Counted from the stretch's first letter, positions 1 to 6,625 are shown. The stretch is DNA of 6,999 bases from Chroococcidiopsidaceae cyanobacterium CP_BM_RX_35 (GCA_019242465.1 JAFAVL010000730.1:1-6999); one strand, 5' to 3'. Numbers and translations are program-made. The notes: generated from the sequence alone by a model not told the origin.

Positions 1-1
1 C

Positions 2-46
2 TTTGGCATAGATTATGATGCTTTGGAGGATGTGGTAACACGGTAG
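2..46 (+). CDS. Possible C-terminal end of an upstream gene (partial)
   Basis: Reading from position 2 gives an open frame of 14 codons, FGIDYDALEDVVTR, ending at a TAG at 44-46. The composition, acidic with ordinary codons and a polar end, is like the tail of a soluble protein. The frame is open to the left edge, so the start lies outside the window. The piece is too short to assign a family or to exclude a chance open frame. If real, it is co-oriented with the MgtC gene 44 bases downstream and could share a transcript with it. Confidence 0.35.
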   Translation, partial: FGIDYDALEDVVTR

Positions 47-78
47 GCAATAAGTAGTTAAAAAGTGCAGTTCAGCCC

Positions 79-84
79 AGGAGG
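79..84 (+). promoter_or_regulatory. Ribosome binding site of the MgtC/SapB gene
   Basis: A full AGGAGG lies six bases before the GTG at 91. This is the strongest Shine-Dalgarno match at any gene in the window. It settles the choice of GTG as start, because no upstream ATG in this frame would place the conserved first membrane helix correctly. Confidence 0.75.
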
Positions 85-90
85 CGAGGC

Positions 91-786
91 GTGACGGGGA
101 TAGACTTCGTACTTCGGTTGGGAATAGCATTCCTGCTGGGAGCCGCAATTGGGTTGGAACGTCAGTGGCGGCAGCGTCTGGCGGGCTTGCGCACCAACAC
201 TCTGGTAGCCTGTGGAGCCGCTTCCTTTGTGATGCTAGGAGTCATGATTCCAGGAGCTAATGCTACTCAGATTCCAGCTTATGTAGTCTCCGGAGTAGGG
301 TTCCTCGGAGGGGGAGTGATCCTGCGGGAAGGAGCCAGCGTCAGGGGATTGAATACGGCAGCTACGCTTTGGTGTGCTGCCTCGGTAGGAGCTTTAGCTG
401 GCTCTGGGTTTCTCTTACAGGCGTTTATTGTCACAGTGGTCGTTTTAATCGCAAATATCCTCCTGCGACCACTGGGTTACCGGATCAATCAGCAACCCCT
501 CAAAGGAACCGAGCTGGAGTTCTGCTATCGCTGCTCGGTGGTCTGCCGCAGTCAGGACGAAGCTCATGTGCGTGCCCTGCTGCTCCAAAGTCTCACCACC
601 ACTGCAATGAGGTTGCGTTCTTTGCAAAGTCAGGATCTGGAGACTTCCGCGCAAGTAGAAGTCGAAGCTGATTTGGTGACGCAAGACCGCAAGGATGCCT
701 TGTTGGAGCAAGTTGTGAGTCGCTTGAGCTTGGAACCAGGAGTTAGTGCTGTGAGATGGCGAATTATTGAGCAAGAGTACGGGTAA
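91..786 (+). CDS. MgtC/SapB family inner-membrane protein
   Basis: The 231-residue protein has the MgtC architecture. Residues 1-127 form about five hydrophobic helices. They include the family signature GLERQWR at 21-27, followed by GLRTNTLVA from 32, and the glycine-rich stretch GVGFLGGGVILREG at 68-81 followed by RGLNTAATLW. Residues of about 138-227 are hydrophilic and probably form the ACT-like C-terminal domain found in longer family members. MgtC of Salmonella supports growth at low Mg2+ and survival in macrophages, and is reported to restrain the F1Fo ATP synthase. The role of cyanobacterial homologues is less clear, and Mg2+ or pH homeostasis is an inference. The length is normal and no signature residue is visibly missing. 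The start is GTG, supported by AGGAGG. The DUF2252 gene follows 67 bases later on the same strand and may be co-transcribed. Confidence 0.92.
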   Translation: MTGIDFVLRLGIAFLLGAAIGLERQWRQRLAGLRTNTLVACGAASFVMLGVMIPGANATQIPAYVVSGVGFLGGGVILREGASVRGLNTAATLWCAASVGALAGSGFLLQAFIVTVVVLIANILLRPLGYRINQQPLKGTELEFCYRCSVVCRSQDEAHVRALLLQSLTTTAMRLRSLQSQDLETSAQVEVEADLVTQDRKDALLEQVVSRLSLEPGVSAVRWRIIEQEYG

Positions 787-853
787 ATTTAATTGTGAAA
801 CCGACCGACTCAGGCTTTGAGAATCCTGTTGTCCTACTCAAAATCTAATCCTA

Positions 854-2242
854 ATGGCTCCTAAAAACCTAACCACTCCCGCTCTCACCACCGAGCGTTT
901 ATCTGCGTCCGAGCGATGGGAAGCTGGCAAGGCATTGCGTCAGGTTGTGCCCCGCTCAGCCCATAGCCAGTGGTATCCCACCCGCGAGCGCCCTGACCCA
1001 ATCGACATGCTAGAAGCATCCGCTCAGGGACGAATTCCAGAGATGATTCCCATTCGCTACGGTCGGATGTTGCAATCTCCCTTTGCTTTCCTGCGGGGAG
1101 CCGCGATGATTATGGCAGCCGATCTGGCAACTACACCCACCACAAGTATTCAGGTGCAAGCATGTGGTGATTGCCATCTAATTAACTTTGGTGGCTTTGC
1201 CTCCCCAGAGCGGCATCTGATCTTCGATCTGAATGATTTTGACGAAACCCTGCCCGCTACTTGGGAGTGGGATGTCAAGCGATTGGTAACAAGCATCATC
1301 GTTGCTGGCAGGGACATTCGCCTTTCGGATCAAGATTGTTATGAGGCAGCATTGGCAGCCGCGCGAGCCTATCGGCTGGCTATGGTCGAGTATGGGCAGA
1401 TGCGGGCAATGGATGTCTGGTACGCACGGCTAGATGCAGAGATGTTGCTCGACCATGCCCCTGATGAGGAGACGCGACAACTCTGGACGCGGATGGCAAC
1501 GAGGGCATTTAGCCGCACTTTAGAACAAGCATTCCAACAACTGACGCAGGAGCACGACGGGCAGAGACGCTTCATTGATAACCCACCGTGGATTTACCAC
1601 CTGCCCAACCACGAACAGTACTTACAAGAGATTGCTCTCTTGTTCGAGCAATACCGCGATAGCCTTCAGCACGAGCGGCAATTTTTACTCGACCGCTACC
1701 ATCTTGTGGATGTAGCGATGAAAGTGGTTGGGGTAGGGAGTGTGGGAACTCACTGCGGAGTGGCACTCCTCCTCGCCGATGATGAGGACCCGTTGTTACT
1801 CCAGTTCAAGGAAGCTAGAGCCTCAGTGCTAGAGCCATATGCGGAAGAGAACATCTATTCTAGTCAAGGGGAACGGATTGTTGCCGGTCAACGCCTAATG
1901 CAAGCAGTCAGCGACATTTTTCTGGGCTGGACGAGCAACGAGCGAGGACAAGACTTCTATTTCCGGCAGCTGCGGGATATGAAAAGCGCCATCAAGCTGA
2001 AGGGAATGTCGGTTAGGGGTTTGACTGACTATGCTGAGATTTGCGCCTGTGCACTGGCAAGAGCTCACGCTCGCACTGGGGAGCCAGCAACGATTAGCGG
2101 TTATCTCGGTCAAAGCGATATATTTGATCGGGCTGTAGCCGACTTTGCCGCCACCTATGCTCACCAAGTTGAGTGCGACTATCAAGCCCTAGTCACTGCC
2201 GTCCAGTCGGGTCGAATAAAAGCTCAAAAGGTGGAGGTATAG
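854..2242 (+). CDS. DUF2252 family protein (kinase-like motifs)
   Basis: The 462-residue protein matches the DUF2252 family along its length: SPFAFLRGAA at 75-84, CGDCHLINFG at 104-113, FDLNDFDET at 124-132 followed by WEWDVKRL, then VGVGSVGT at 292-299, LQFKEA at 316-321 and ALARAHART at 400-408. No signal peptide or membrane helix is seen, so it should be cytoplasmic. The family has no established reaction known to me. The GDxHxxN and DxNDFDE motifs resemble the catalytic and metal-binding loops of aminoglycoside phosphotransferase-like kinases. GxGxxG (293-298) and Lys319 resemble a nucleotide-binding lobe, but they come after the catalytic motifs instead of before. An ATP-dependent phosphotransferase is therefore an inference. 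The ATG at 854 has no clear Shine-Dalgarno, but the protein begins at a usual distance before the first conserved block. The gene ends 13 bases from the converging iron-transporter gene. Confidence 0.93.
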   Translation: MAPKNLTTPALTTERLSASERWEAGKALRQVVPRSAHSQWYPTRERPDPIDMLEASAQGRIPEMIPIRYGRMLQSPFAFLRGAAMIMAADLATTPTTSIQVQACGDCHLINFGGFASPERHLIFDLNDFDETLPATWEWDVKRLVTSIIVAGRDIRLSDQDCYEAALAAARAYRLAMVEYGQMRAMDVWYARLDAEMLLDHAPDEETRQLWTRMATRAFSRTLEQAFQQLTQEHDGQRRFIDNPPWIYHLPNHEQYLQEIALLFEQYRDSLQHERQFLLDRYHLVDVAMKVVGVGSVGTHCGVALLLADDEDPLLLQFKEARASVLEPYAEENIYSSQGERIVAGQRLMQAVSDIFLGWTSNERGQDFYFRQLRDMKSAIKLKGMSVRGLTDYAEICACALARAHARTGEPATISGYLGQSDIFDRAVADFAATYAHQVECDYQALVTAVQSGRIKAQKVEV

Positions 2243-2255
2243 GGACTTGAGAACT

Positions 2256-3386
2256 TCAGCTACTGAGAGACACTCCAAGCCATCGCCCAACGCCGAACGT
2301 GATCCCAGCAGCGACTAACCCAAAAAGCACCTGCCGAGTTCCAGAATAAAGTACGCTCCGTCCAGTTAAGAGAGTGATGCCTGCACCAATCAGGAATAGT
2401 GCCAATCCACTCAAAAGCAAGCTGACGCCCACCGCAATTCCTTCACTCAAAAATGTAAAGGGGATTACAGGCACAATGGCACCAAGTGAGAAGAGAAAAA
2501 AGGAGGTGGCTCCGGCTGCCCAAGCTGAACCACCCAGTTCTTCTGGGTCAATCCCCAACTCTTCGCGGGCTAGAGTGTCCAAGGCATTGGTCTGATCTGA
2601 CATCATCCGTGCTGCTAAAGTCCGTGCCTGTGCTGCTGGCAGTCCCTTGGCCTCATAAATTAACGCTAGCTCTTCTTCTTCCTCATCTGGCACTTCTTCC
2701 ACTTCCCGTCGTTCGATGCGGATCTGCCGCTCGTAAAGTTCGCGCGAGCTCTGAACCGAGAGCCACTCCCCTAGTGCCATGGAGCAAGCTCCAGCCAACA
2801 ATCCGGCTAAACCCGTGACTAAGATTGACCTGCCGTTGATGTTAGCCCCTGCCACTCCCATTACTAGACTGAGATTTGATAGCAGCCCATCGTTGGCTCC
2901 AAGAACTGCTGCCCGCAGGGTGTTACCGCCCGCTGTCCGGTGGCGTCCCTCAATCTGAGCCAAGGTTCCGCCCTCTAACCCAGTACCAGACGAGCTAGTG
3001 ATCGCCTCAAGCAATCGTGCGTGCGAGCGTTCCTGGATCGGGAGTTGGGTAGAGTGGGTATCGGCCTGCGCGTCGTAGCTATGGCTGTCCACCTGCTCCA
3101 TAGCGTTGATCGTCGGCAGGACAAACTGGGGACCAAAACGCTTGGCAAACAGTGCCAGGAGCCGCGTGCGCCAGCCGATGCGTCGCCGGGGAGGTCGTCG
3201 CCCTACCTGGCTTAGCTTTTCTTCCCAGAACTGGGCGTGGGTTTCCTCAGTTAAGGCTAATCGGCGGTAAACCTCAGCTAGGGCTGGTTGTTTTTCGGCT
3301 TTGGCCAGGGCACGATAGAGAAAGGCGCTCTCAATTTCATCCTGCCAGTTCTCCAGGTAGCGAGTGATGTCGGCTTGAGTCACCAT
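2256..3386 (-). CDS. Ferritin-like/VIT1-CCC1 fusion, probable MbfA-type Fe/Mn exporter
   Basis: The 376-residue protein joins two domains. Residues 1-130 form a rubrerythrin/ferritin-like helical bundle with candidate di-iron ligands: Glu17 or Glu19, ExxH at 47-50 (EETH), Glu97, and ExxH at 119-122 (ERSH). Residues of about 157-376 are a VIT1/CCC1 transporter. It begins with AAVLGANDGLLSNLSLVMG at 159-177. A second helix leads into GEWLSVQSSRELYERQ, followed by a Glu-rich cytoplasmic metal-binding section (about 216-285, with EEEEE at 235-239) and three further helices (about 287-373). This is the layout of bacterial MbfA, a membrane-bound ferritin that exports iron in alphaproteobacteria. 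Export of Fe2+ or Mn2+ under metal or peroxide stress is inferred from that family. The ATG lacks a Shine-Dalgarno and instead directly follows a short palindrome. It is downstream of, and co-oriented with, the DUF1176-like gene, with 116 bases between them. Confidence 0.9.
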   Translation of the reverse strand: MVTQADITRYLENWQDEIESAFLYRALAKAEKQPALAEVYRRLALTEETHAQFWEEKLSQVGRRPPRRRIGWRTRLLALFAKRFGPQFVLPTINAMEQVDSHSYDAQADTHSTQLPIQERSHARLLEAITSSSGTGLEGGTLAQIEGRHRTAGGNTLRAAVLGANDGLLSNLSLVMGVAGANINGRSILVTGLAGLLAGACSMALGEWLSVQSSRELYERQIRIERREVEEVPDEEEEELALIYEAKGLPAAQARTLAARMMSDQTNALDTLAREELGIDPEELGGSAWAAGATSFFLFSLGAIVPVIPFTFLSEGIAVGVSLLLSGLALFLIGAGITLLTGRSVLYSGTRQVLFGLVAAGITFGVGRWLGVSLSS

Positions 3387-3400
3387 AATCGGAGGCGATT
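3387..3400 (-). promoter_or_regulatory. Palindrome directly before the ferritin-VIT start codon
   Basis: AATCG and CGATT form a perfect inverted repeat separated by four bases, and it abuts the ATG at 3386. In the mRNA it would be a 5-bp hairpin whose loop reads CCTC, the complement of a Shine-Dalgarno, at the place where a Shine-Dalgarno would be expected. It may be an operator half-site pair or a translational hairpin. It does not look like a canonical Fur box, and a palindrome this short can occur by chance. Confidence 0.25.
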
Positions 3401-3502
3401 GATGATTGGATTCAGACTTACTGGATACTACCTACAGCTGCCGTTGCTCTGCTACTTCTAGACCATTTCGCTCAAGAGAGTCTTCTGTGTCAATTTTTCA
3501 AC

Positions 3503-4249
3503 TTAGCTGTGGTTACCTTGCATTTTGACATGAATGGGATAGATTTTTGCATAATGGAGCTTTCTATCACCACATTTGAAGTCAGCCAAGAATTGTTTCA
3601 GGATAAATTTGTTGCCCTTAAATTTGTAGGTTCCGAGTGTTCCACAATCACCTATAGCCCCATATTTCTGTAATACGAGCAGCTCCTGACTCTGCTTGTT
3701 AAACTCCGGGATTCCCGTGATAAAATTGGAGTTCAACTGAGAAACTTGATGATAGTCTAACTCAAATTGAGTCAGATTCAGGGGTTTGACTTCCGTTGAG
3801 TTAGGGGGTTCGCTATAGAAATAGTATGCATAAGCTGGTTGAGATGCACTTAGATAGCACTCAATTTGGGCAATATACTTTCCTGATGAAATTTTGTAAA
3901 AGCTAGAGTGGTTTAATGCAGTTGAATCAAAACCAGTTGGACAAGCTCCCAAAGTTTCTATAATCTTTTGCTGGAATTGCCACGTTAATTCTTGCGCTGC
4001 TTTATGTTGCGGGTTAGTTGAGGGGATGTTCTTCAAATCCTCTACCGCTTTCATATATCTTTTCTCTTTGGCTAGCTTCTTGATTTCCTCGAAAGCTTGA
4101 CCGTCCGGAACAATAACTTTTAGAAGTTCCTGGTTTGGGGGTAAGTTGCTTCTCTGTATAGCCTGCTGGTTGGTCAAGGGCACATAACTAACTACAAGCA
4201 ATGACACCCCTAGAATAATTACAATTCTGGCTAAGACTTTTGTAACCAT
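3503..4249 (-). CDS. Exported or membrane-anchored TPR-like protein with DUF1176-like C-terminus
   Basis: With the ATG at 4249 the protein has 248 residues. It opens with a classic positively charged plus hydrophobic signal or anchor segment (MVTKVLARIVIILGVSLLVV), so most of it should lie in the periplasm. A TTG 14 codons upstream (4291) keeps the frame open but would put Cys- and Pro-containing residues before the signal, so I prefer the ATG. Residues of about 51-98 are helical and resemble one TPR-like unit (AFEEIKKLAKEKRYMKAVED). The C-terminal part has four cysteines (103, 131, 202, 226). It includes GDCGTLGTYKFKGNKF at 200-215 with a later Cys-Gly, which resembles the end of DUF1176 proteins; disulfides are plausible. 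The function is unknown. The gene is visibly more AT-rich than its neighbours. It lies 182 bases downstream of the LCP stop codon, on the same strand. Confidence 0.72.
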   Translation of the reverse strand: MVTKVLARIVIILGVSLLVVSYVPLTNQQAIQRSNLPPNQELLKVIVPDGQAFEEIKKLAKEKRYMKAVEDLKNIPSTNPQHKAAQELTWQFQQKIIETLGACPTGFDSTALNHSSFYKISSGKYIAQIECYLSASQPAYAYYFYSEPPNSTEVKPLNLTQFELDYHQVSQLNSNFITGIPEFNKQSQELLVLQKYGAIGDCGTLGTYKFKGNKFILKQFLADFKCGDRKLHYAKIYPIHVKMQGNHS

Positions 4250-4370
4250 CACAGCTACCAGATTGGGGCAGGATGATGTGGCGCAAAACAATTGTCGCCT
4301 TGGCGGGATTTTGCTAGACCTGACCGTTCCTCAGCTATTCTAAGCTAAAAAAGTCTATGTGATTGTGTCT

Positions 4371-4391
4371 CACTCGTCATTCGTCGTTGTA
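4371..4391. repeat. Degenerate heptamer tandem repeat
   Basis: Three consecutive heptamers read CACTCGT, CATTCGT and CGTTGTA, the first two differing at one base. Short heptameric tandem repeats in spacers are known from filamentous cyanobacteria. The copy number here is low, so this is at most a decayed remnant. It lies between the LCP gene and the DUF1176-like gene. Confidence 0.3.
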
Positions 4392-4431
4392 AAATCTACT
4401 GGTCTAAGAGCAGTCAACACAGTGCGTAACG

Positions 4432-5835
4432 CTACTGGTGGAGTTGTGTAGGAAAATCGGCTCCAATCACGACAGTGACATCCGACCACACATCACCCGT
4501 TGCTGTTACCTGTACTTGTCCTAGACCCAACGCACTCTGCACTGCACTAGCATCCTCGGGATTGCCATGTTGAGCAATTATCTGGGTCTTTCGGGCAGAT
4601 TCAGCACTAGTATCAACCTCATGGTCAGTGATGTAAACATGGCTGAACCCCTGTTTCCTCAAGAAAGCAACGGCACGCTTGCCTGCCTCTGGTTGACCTG
4701 TGGCATTGGCAACTGCAACTCTTAGGTGACTGGGTATTCCGGCACTCGCTGCTTCACTTAATCCAGAGTTAGTGGAGGCATCGAAGTAACGAGCCAGCAT
4801 TGGTGCTGCTGCTTCTCGGTCTTCAATCCAGTAGCTGCGAGTATATTCTCCTGGACGACTGAATCGACCAGGTAGCATGAGAAAGTTGTTCCGCTCTCGG
4901 TCTGTCGTCAATGTTATCTGGACTAATGACAGTATTTCTTGAACCGATAGGTTTGTGTCAATATTTTCCTGAGCGACTTGCAAAATTTGCGGTAACTTCG
5001 CCAGCGTCGCTGGTTGCAGCAGGGTTTGCAGAATTGCTTTGAGGACTTCTTGCTGCCGCTGCACGCGCCCAATATCACCTAACTTGTCGTGGCGAAAGCG
5101 GACATACTCTTCCAAGTGACGTCCATTTAGCTTTTGCCGACCTGGCAGAAAATGGATATTCAAGTGTTGGGTTTCATCTACATAATCCATCCGTTTGGGA
5201 ATGGTCACTTCGACACCACCTAAAGCATCGACCAACTGAATAAACCCATTGCGGCTCAGTCTAACATAGCGGTCAATAGAAACTTGTCCTCCAATTTGCT
5301 GGCTGACCGTCTGTGCTGCCAGTGGTGCCCCTCCTACTAAGTTAGCCCAGTCAATTTTCGCGACATTGATTCCTGGTAAGTGTACTAGGGTGTCTCGGGG
5401 AATTGAAAGGACGTTGATTTGATGCGTATCTGGCAAGAACCGCACCAGCAGCATAGTGTCGCTGCAACTTGAGAGGGCTTGAGAGGAAGTCGATTTGGTA
5501 CTCAACTGCGGGTGATCGAAGTTGTCGTCATTGTCAATCCCCAAAATCAAAACGTTGACTGGGTGAGTGAGTTGAGCAAATGATAGACCTGTGCCAGAGA
5601 TGCTCGCGTTGTTAAAAACTCCTGCCTGTTTTTGGGATTGGCTCTGCATTAAAGGTTTACTGGCAAAAGAAATAGCAAGCAATGCCCCGGCTGTCGTTGA
5701 CACCAGCCCAACACTTGTCAAAACAAGCCCCCACCAGAGCCGACCTCTAGATTTAACTTGGTTTGACTTGTGCTGAATCGGTTTGTCAGCAGATTCTGAT
5801 GATGGTGGTAACTCAGGGTTCTTTTGAACTGACAT
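4432..5835 (-). CDS. LCP (LytR-CpsA-Psr) family protein with LytR_C domain
   Basis: LCP proteins transfer undecaprenyl-linked glycopolymers to peptidoglycan or other envelope acceptors outside the cytoplasmic membrane. Read from the ATG at 5835 the protein has 467 residues. It has a polar, basic cytoplasmic N-terminus, one membrane anchor (about 34-58), an LCP catalytic domain (about 92-272) and a LytR_C domain (about 370-460, beginning LRVAVANATG). LCP hallmarks are visible: NVLILGID from 94, SDTMLL with Asp126, SIPRDT at 144-149 with Arg147 and Asp148, and RFRHDKLGDIGR, whose Arg246, Arg248, Asp250, Asp254 and Arg257 fit the pyrophosphate and metal site, followed by RQQ. A GTG four codons upstream (5847) is also in frame, but it overlaps the GAGGA that serves the ATG, so the ATG is preferred. 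The length is normal for the two-domain form, and no catalytic residue appears lost. The long upstream spacer suggests it has its own promoter. Confidence 0.94.
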   Translation of the reverse strand: MSVQKNPELPPSSESADKPIQHKSNQVKSRGRLWWGLVLTSVGLVSTTAGALLAISFASKPLMQSQSQKQAGVFNNASISGTGLSFAQLTHPVNVLILGIDNDDNFDHPQLSTKSTSSQALSSCSDTMLLVRFLPDTHQINVLSIPRDTLVHLPGINVAKIDWANLVGGAPLAAQTVSQQIGGQVSIDRYVRLSRNGFIQLVDALGGVEVTIPKRMDYVDETQHLNIHFLPGRQKLNGRHLEEYVRFRHDKLGDIGRVQRQQEVLKAILQTLLQPATLAKLPQILQVAQENIDTNLSVQEILSLVQITLTTDRERNNFLMLPGRFSRPGEYTRSYWIEDREAAAPMLARYFDASTNSGLSEAASAGIPSHLRVAVANATGQPEAGKRAVAFLRKQGFSHVYITDHEVDTSAESARKTQIIAQHGNPEDASAVQSALGLGQVQVTATGDVWSDVTVVIGADFPTQLHQ

Positions 5836-5840
5836 TGGCT

Positions 5841-5849
5841 TCCTCACAC
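5841..5849 (-). promoter_or_regulatory. LCP ribosome binding site, complementary to the Yfr1 core motif
   Basis: The mRNA reads GTGTGAGGA and then, after five bases, the ATG at 5835; GAGGA is the Shine-Dalgarno. The nine bases are exactly complementary to UCCUCACAC, nine of the eleven bases of the conserved unpaired motif ACUCCUCACAC of the cyanobacterial small RNA Yfr1. Yfr1 is known to repress porin mRNAs in Prochlorococcus by pairing near the start codon. Regulation of this gene by Yfr1 is inferred. Confidence 0.45.
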
Positions 5850-6087
5850 ACAGAAAATTAGCACGAACTCAAGCAAACGATTAGTTAATAACTGATTGAG
5901 CTGGAATACTTACGAACCTAAATATAGCTCTCCTCGTCACGACGAACTGCTATTGAGGACAAAATTCCTCAGTCAAAGACCTGGAGAAGTTGACTGGCTC
6001 AAAGACTTGTCACAGAAACAGGCTGGCAGTCTTCTGAAATTATTGGTCTTCAACACTACAACCTCACTTAATCTAAGTCTCATTCCT

Positions 6088-6104
6088 GAGCTAGAAGTTA
6101 GCTC
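6088..6104. repeat. Small inverted repeat
   Basis: GAGCTA at 6088-6093 and TAGCTC at 6099-6104 pair perfectly across five bases. No T-run follows on either strand, so it is not a typical intrinsic terminator. Ten bases further, the octamer ATGAAAAT is repeated in tandem at 6115-6122 and 6123-6130. Either may be chance. Confidence 0.3.
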
Positions 6105-6471
6105 TAGACGCCAGATGAAAATATGAAAATATTATGAGAAAAGCTACCGAAAAATGTAATGCCTTTGCTTAAGAATACGGAAACGCCGCCCAGTCTTCCT
6201 GATGTTCACTACAGTACTGCCTCTCCAAGAGCCCTAGTGCCGGTGAAGTCGGTAACTCCTATGGCGGACAGAGCCTACACAGTGCGCATTAGGCCAAATC
6301 GCACTGATTTTTCAGCAGGTTTGGGTATGACGAAGAACATCACTTAACCATCGAAAGTTGGCAAAGTTCCGTTCTTCACATATCCTTCACCCACTTATCA
6401 CCAATTGACCGAGGGTGAGAGTGTAGAAAAACCTGCTTGGCTTCTTGAAGAGAAAAGTCAATAAACGCTCA

Positions 6472-6504
6472 AATCCTTACCTAGTAGGGGTAAGGATTCC
6501 TACT
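6472..6504. repeat. Perfect 10-bp hairpin with competing second stem
   Basis: AATCCTTACC at 6472-6481 pairs with GGTAAGGATT at 6489-6498 around a seven-base loop. AGTAGG in the loop (6483-6488) is also complementary to CCTACT immediately after the stem (6499-6504). The two pairings interlock, so they are either alternatives or parts of a strained pseudoknot. No U-run follows on either strand, so a simple intrinsic terminator is unlikely. It may be a structured RNA element or a DNA recognition palindrome. Confidence 0.55.
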
Positions 6505-6548
6505 TGGCGGCTGGTGTCGGCTTCGCTATTTCTGGGCCTAGTTGAAAG

Positions 6549-6577
6549 CTGAGGTGGTAACACTGGCACAACCTCAG
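6549..6577. repeat. Hairpin in the intergenic region
   Basis: CTGAGGT at 6549-6555 pairs with ACCTCAG at 6571-6577 over a 15-base loop. On the + strand the stem can extend outward by a G-U and an A-U pair. Outside it, AGTTG near 6540 could pair with CAACT near 6615, which hints at a larger fold. No T-tract follows. The role is unknown. Confidence 0.35.
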
Positions 6578-6625
6578 TTCCGTCTTGACTGGGCGCTGAT
6601 GACAAGCTGGACCCAACTGGTAATT

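Larger units (their letters stand above)
5850..6625. other. Long region without a convincing gene
   Basis: This stretch separates the LCP start from the mobile-element relic and should contain the LCP promoter near its left end, although no confident -35/-10 pair was found. Two + strand open frames exist. Positions 5896-6126 start at TTG directly after a stop codon, and 6159-6347 start at ATG without a Shine-Dalgarno. Neither gives a recognisable family or coding-like composition. Small structures seen are a GAGCTA/TAGCTC inverted repeat at 6088-6104, a tandem ATGAAAAT pair at 6115-6130, and stronger hairpins at 6472-6504 and 6549-6577. No tRNA, rRNA or CRISPR pattern was seen. Confidence 0.6.

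Noticed and set aside
445..774. 109-codon - strand frame opposite the MgtC gene
   Set aside because: It lies antisense to a clearly recognised conserved protein and has no motif. The other frames overlapping the DUF2252, ferritin-VIT and LCP genes are shadows of the same kind.
2251..2270. Possible terminator between the convergent genes
   Set aside because: TCAG-CTA-CTGA gives only a 4-bp stem with no T-tract on either strand.
3001..3010. GTGATCGCCT near-match to the cyanobacterial HIP1 octamer
   Set aside because: It differs from GCGATCGC, and no perfect HIP1 site was seen, so it is not evidence for HIP1 enrichment.
4250..4291. TTG-initiated extension of the DUF1176-like protein by 14 residues
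   Set aside because: The extension would place CATSSCPN-type residues before an otherwise well-formed signal segment, and an ATG follows in frame at 4249.
5836..5847. GTG start four codons upstream for the LCP protein
   Set aside because: The GTG overlaps the GAGGA that is correctly spaced for the ATG at 5835, and it has no ribosome binding site of its own.
5896..6126. 76-codon + strand frame starting at TTG
   Set aside because: It starts immediately after an in-frame stop, with a weak start codon, no ribosome binding site and no known motif. It overlaps the expected LCP promoter area.
6159..6347. 62-codon + strand frame beginning MPLLKNTETPP
   Set aside because: It has an ATG but no Shine-Dalgarno, unremarkable codon use with rare Arg codons, and no recognised family. 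It would be worth reviving only if homologues with a conserved start exist.
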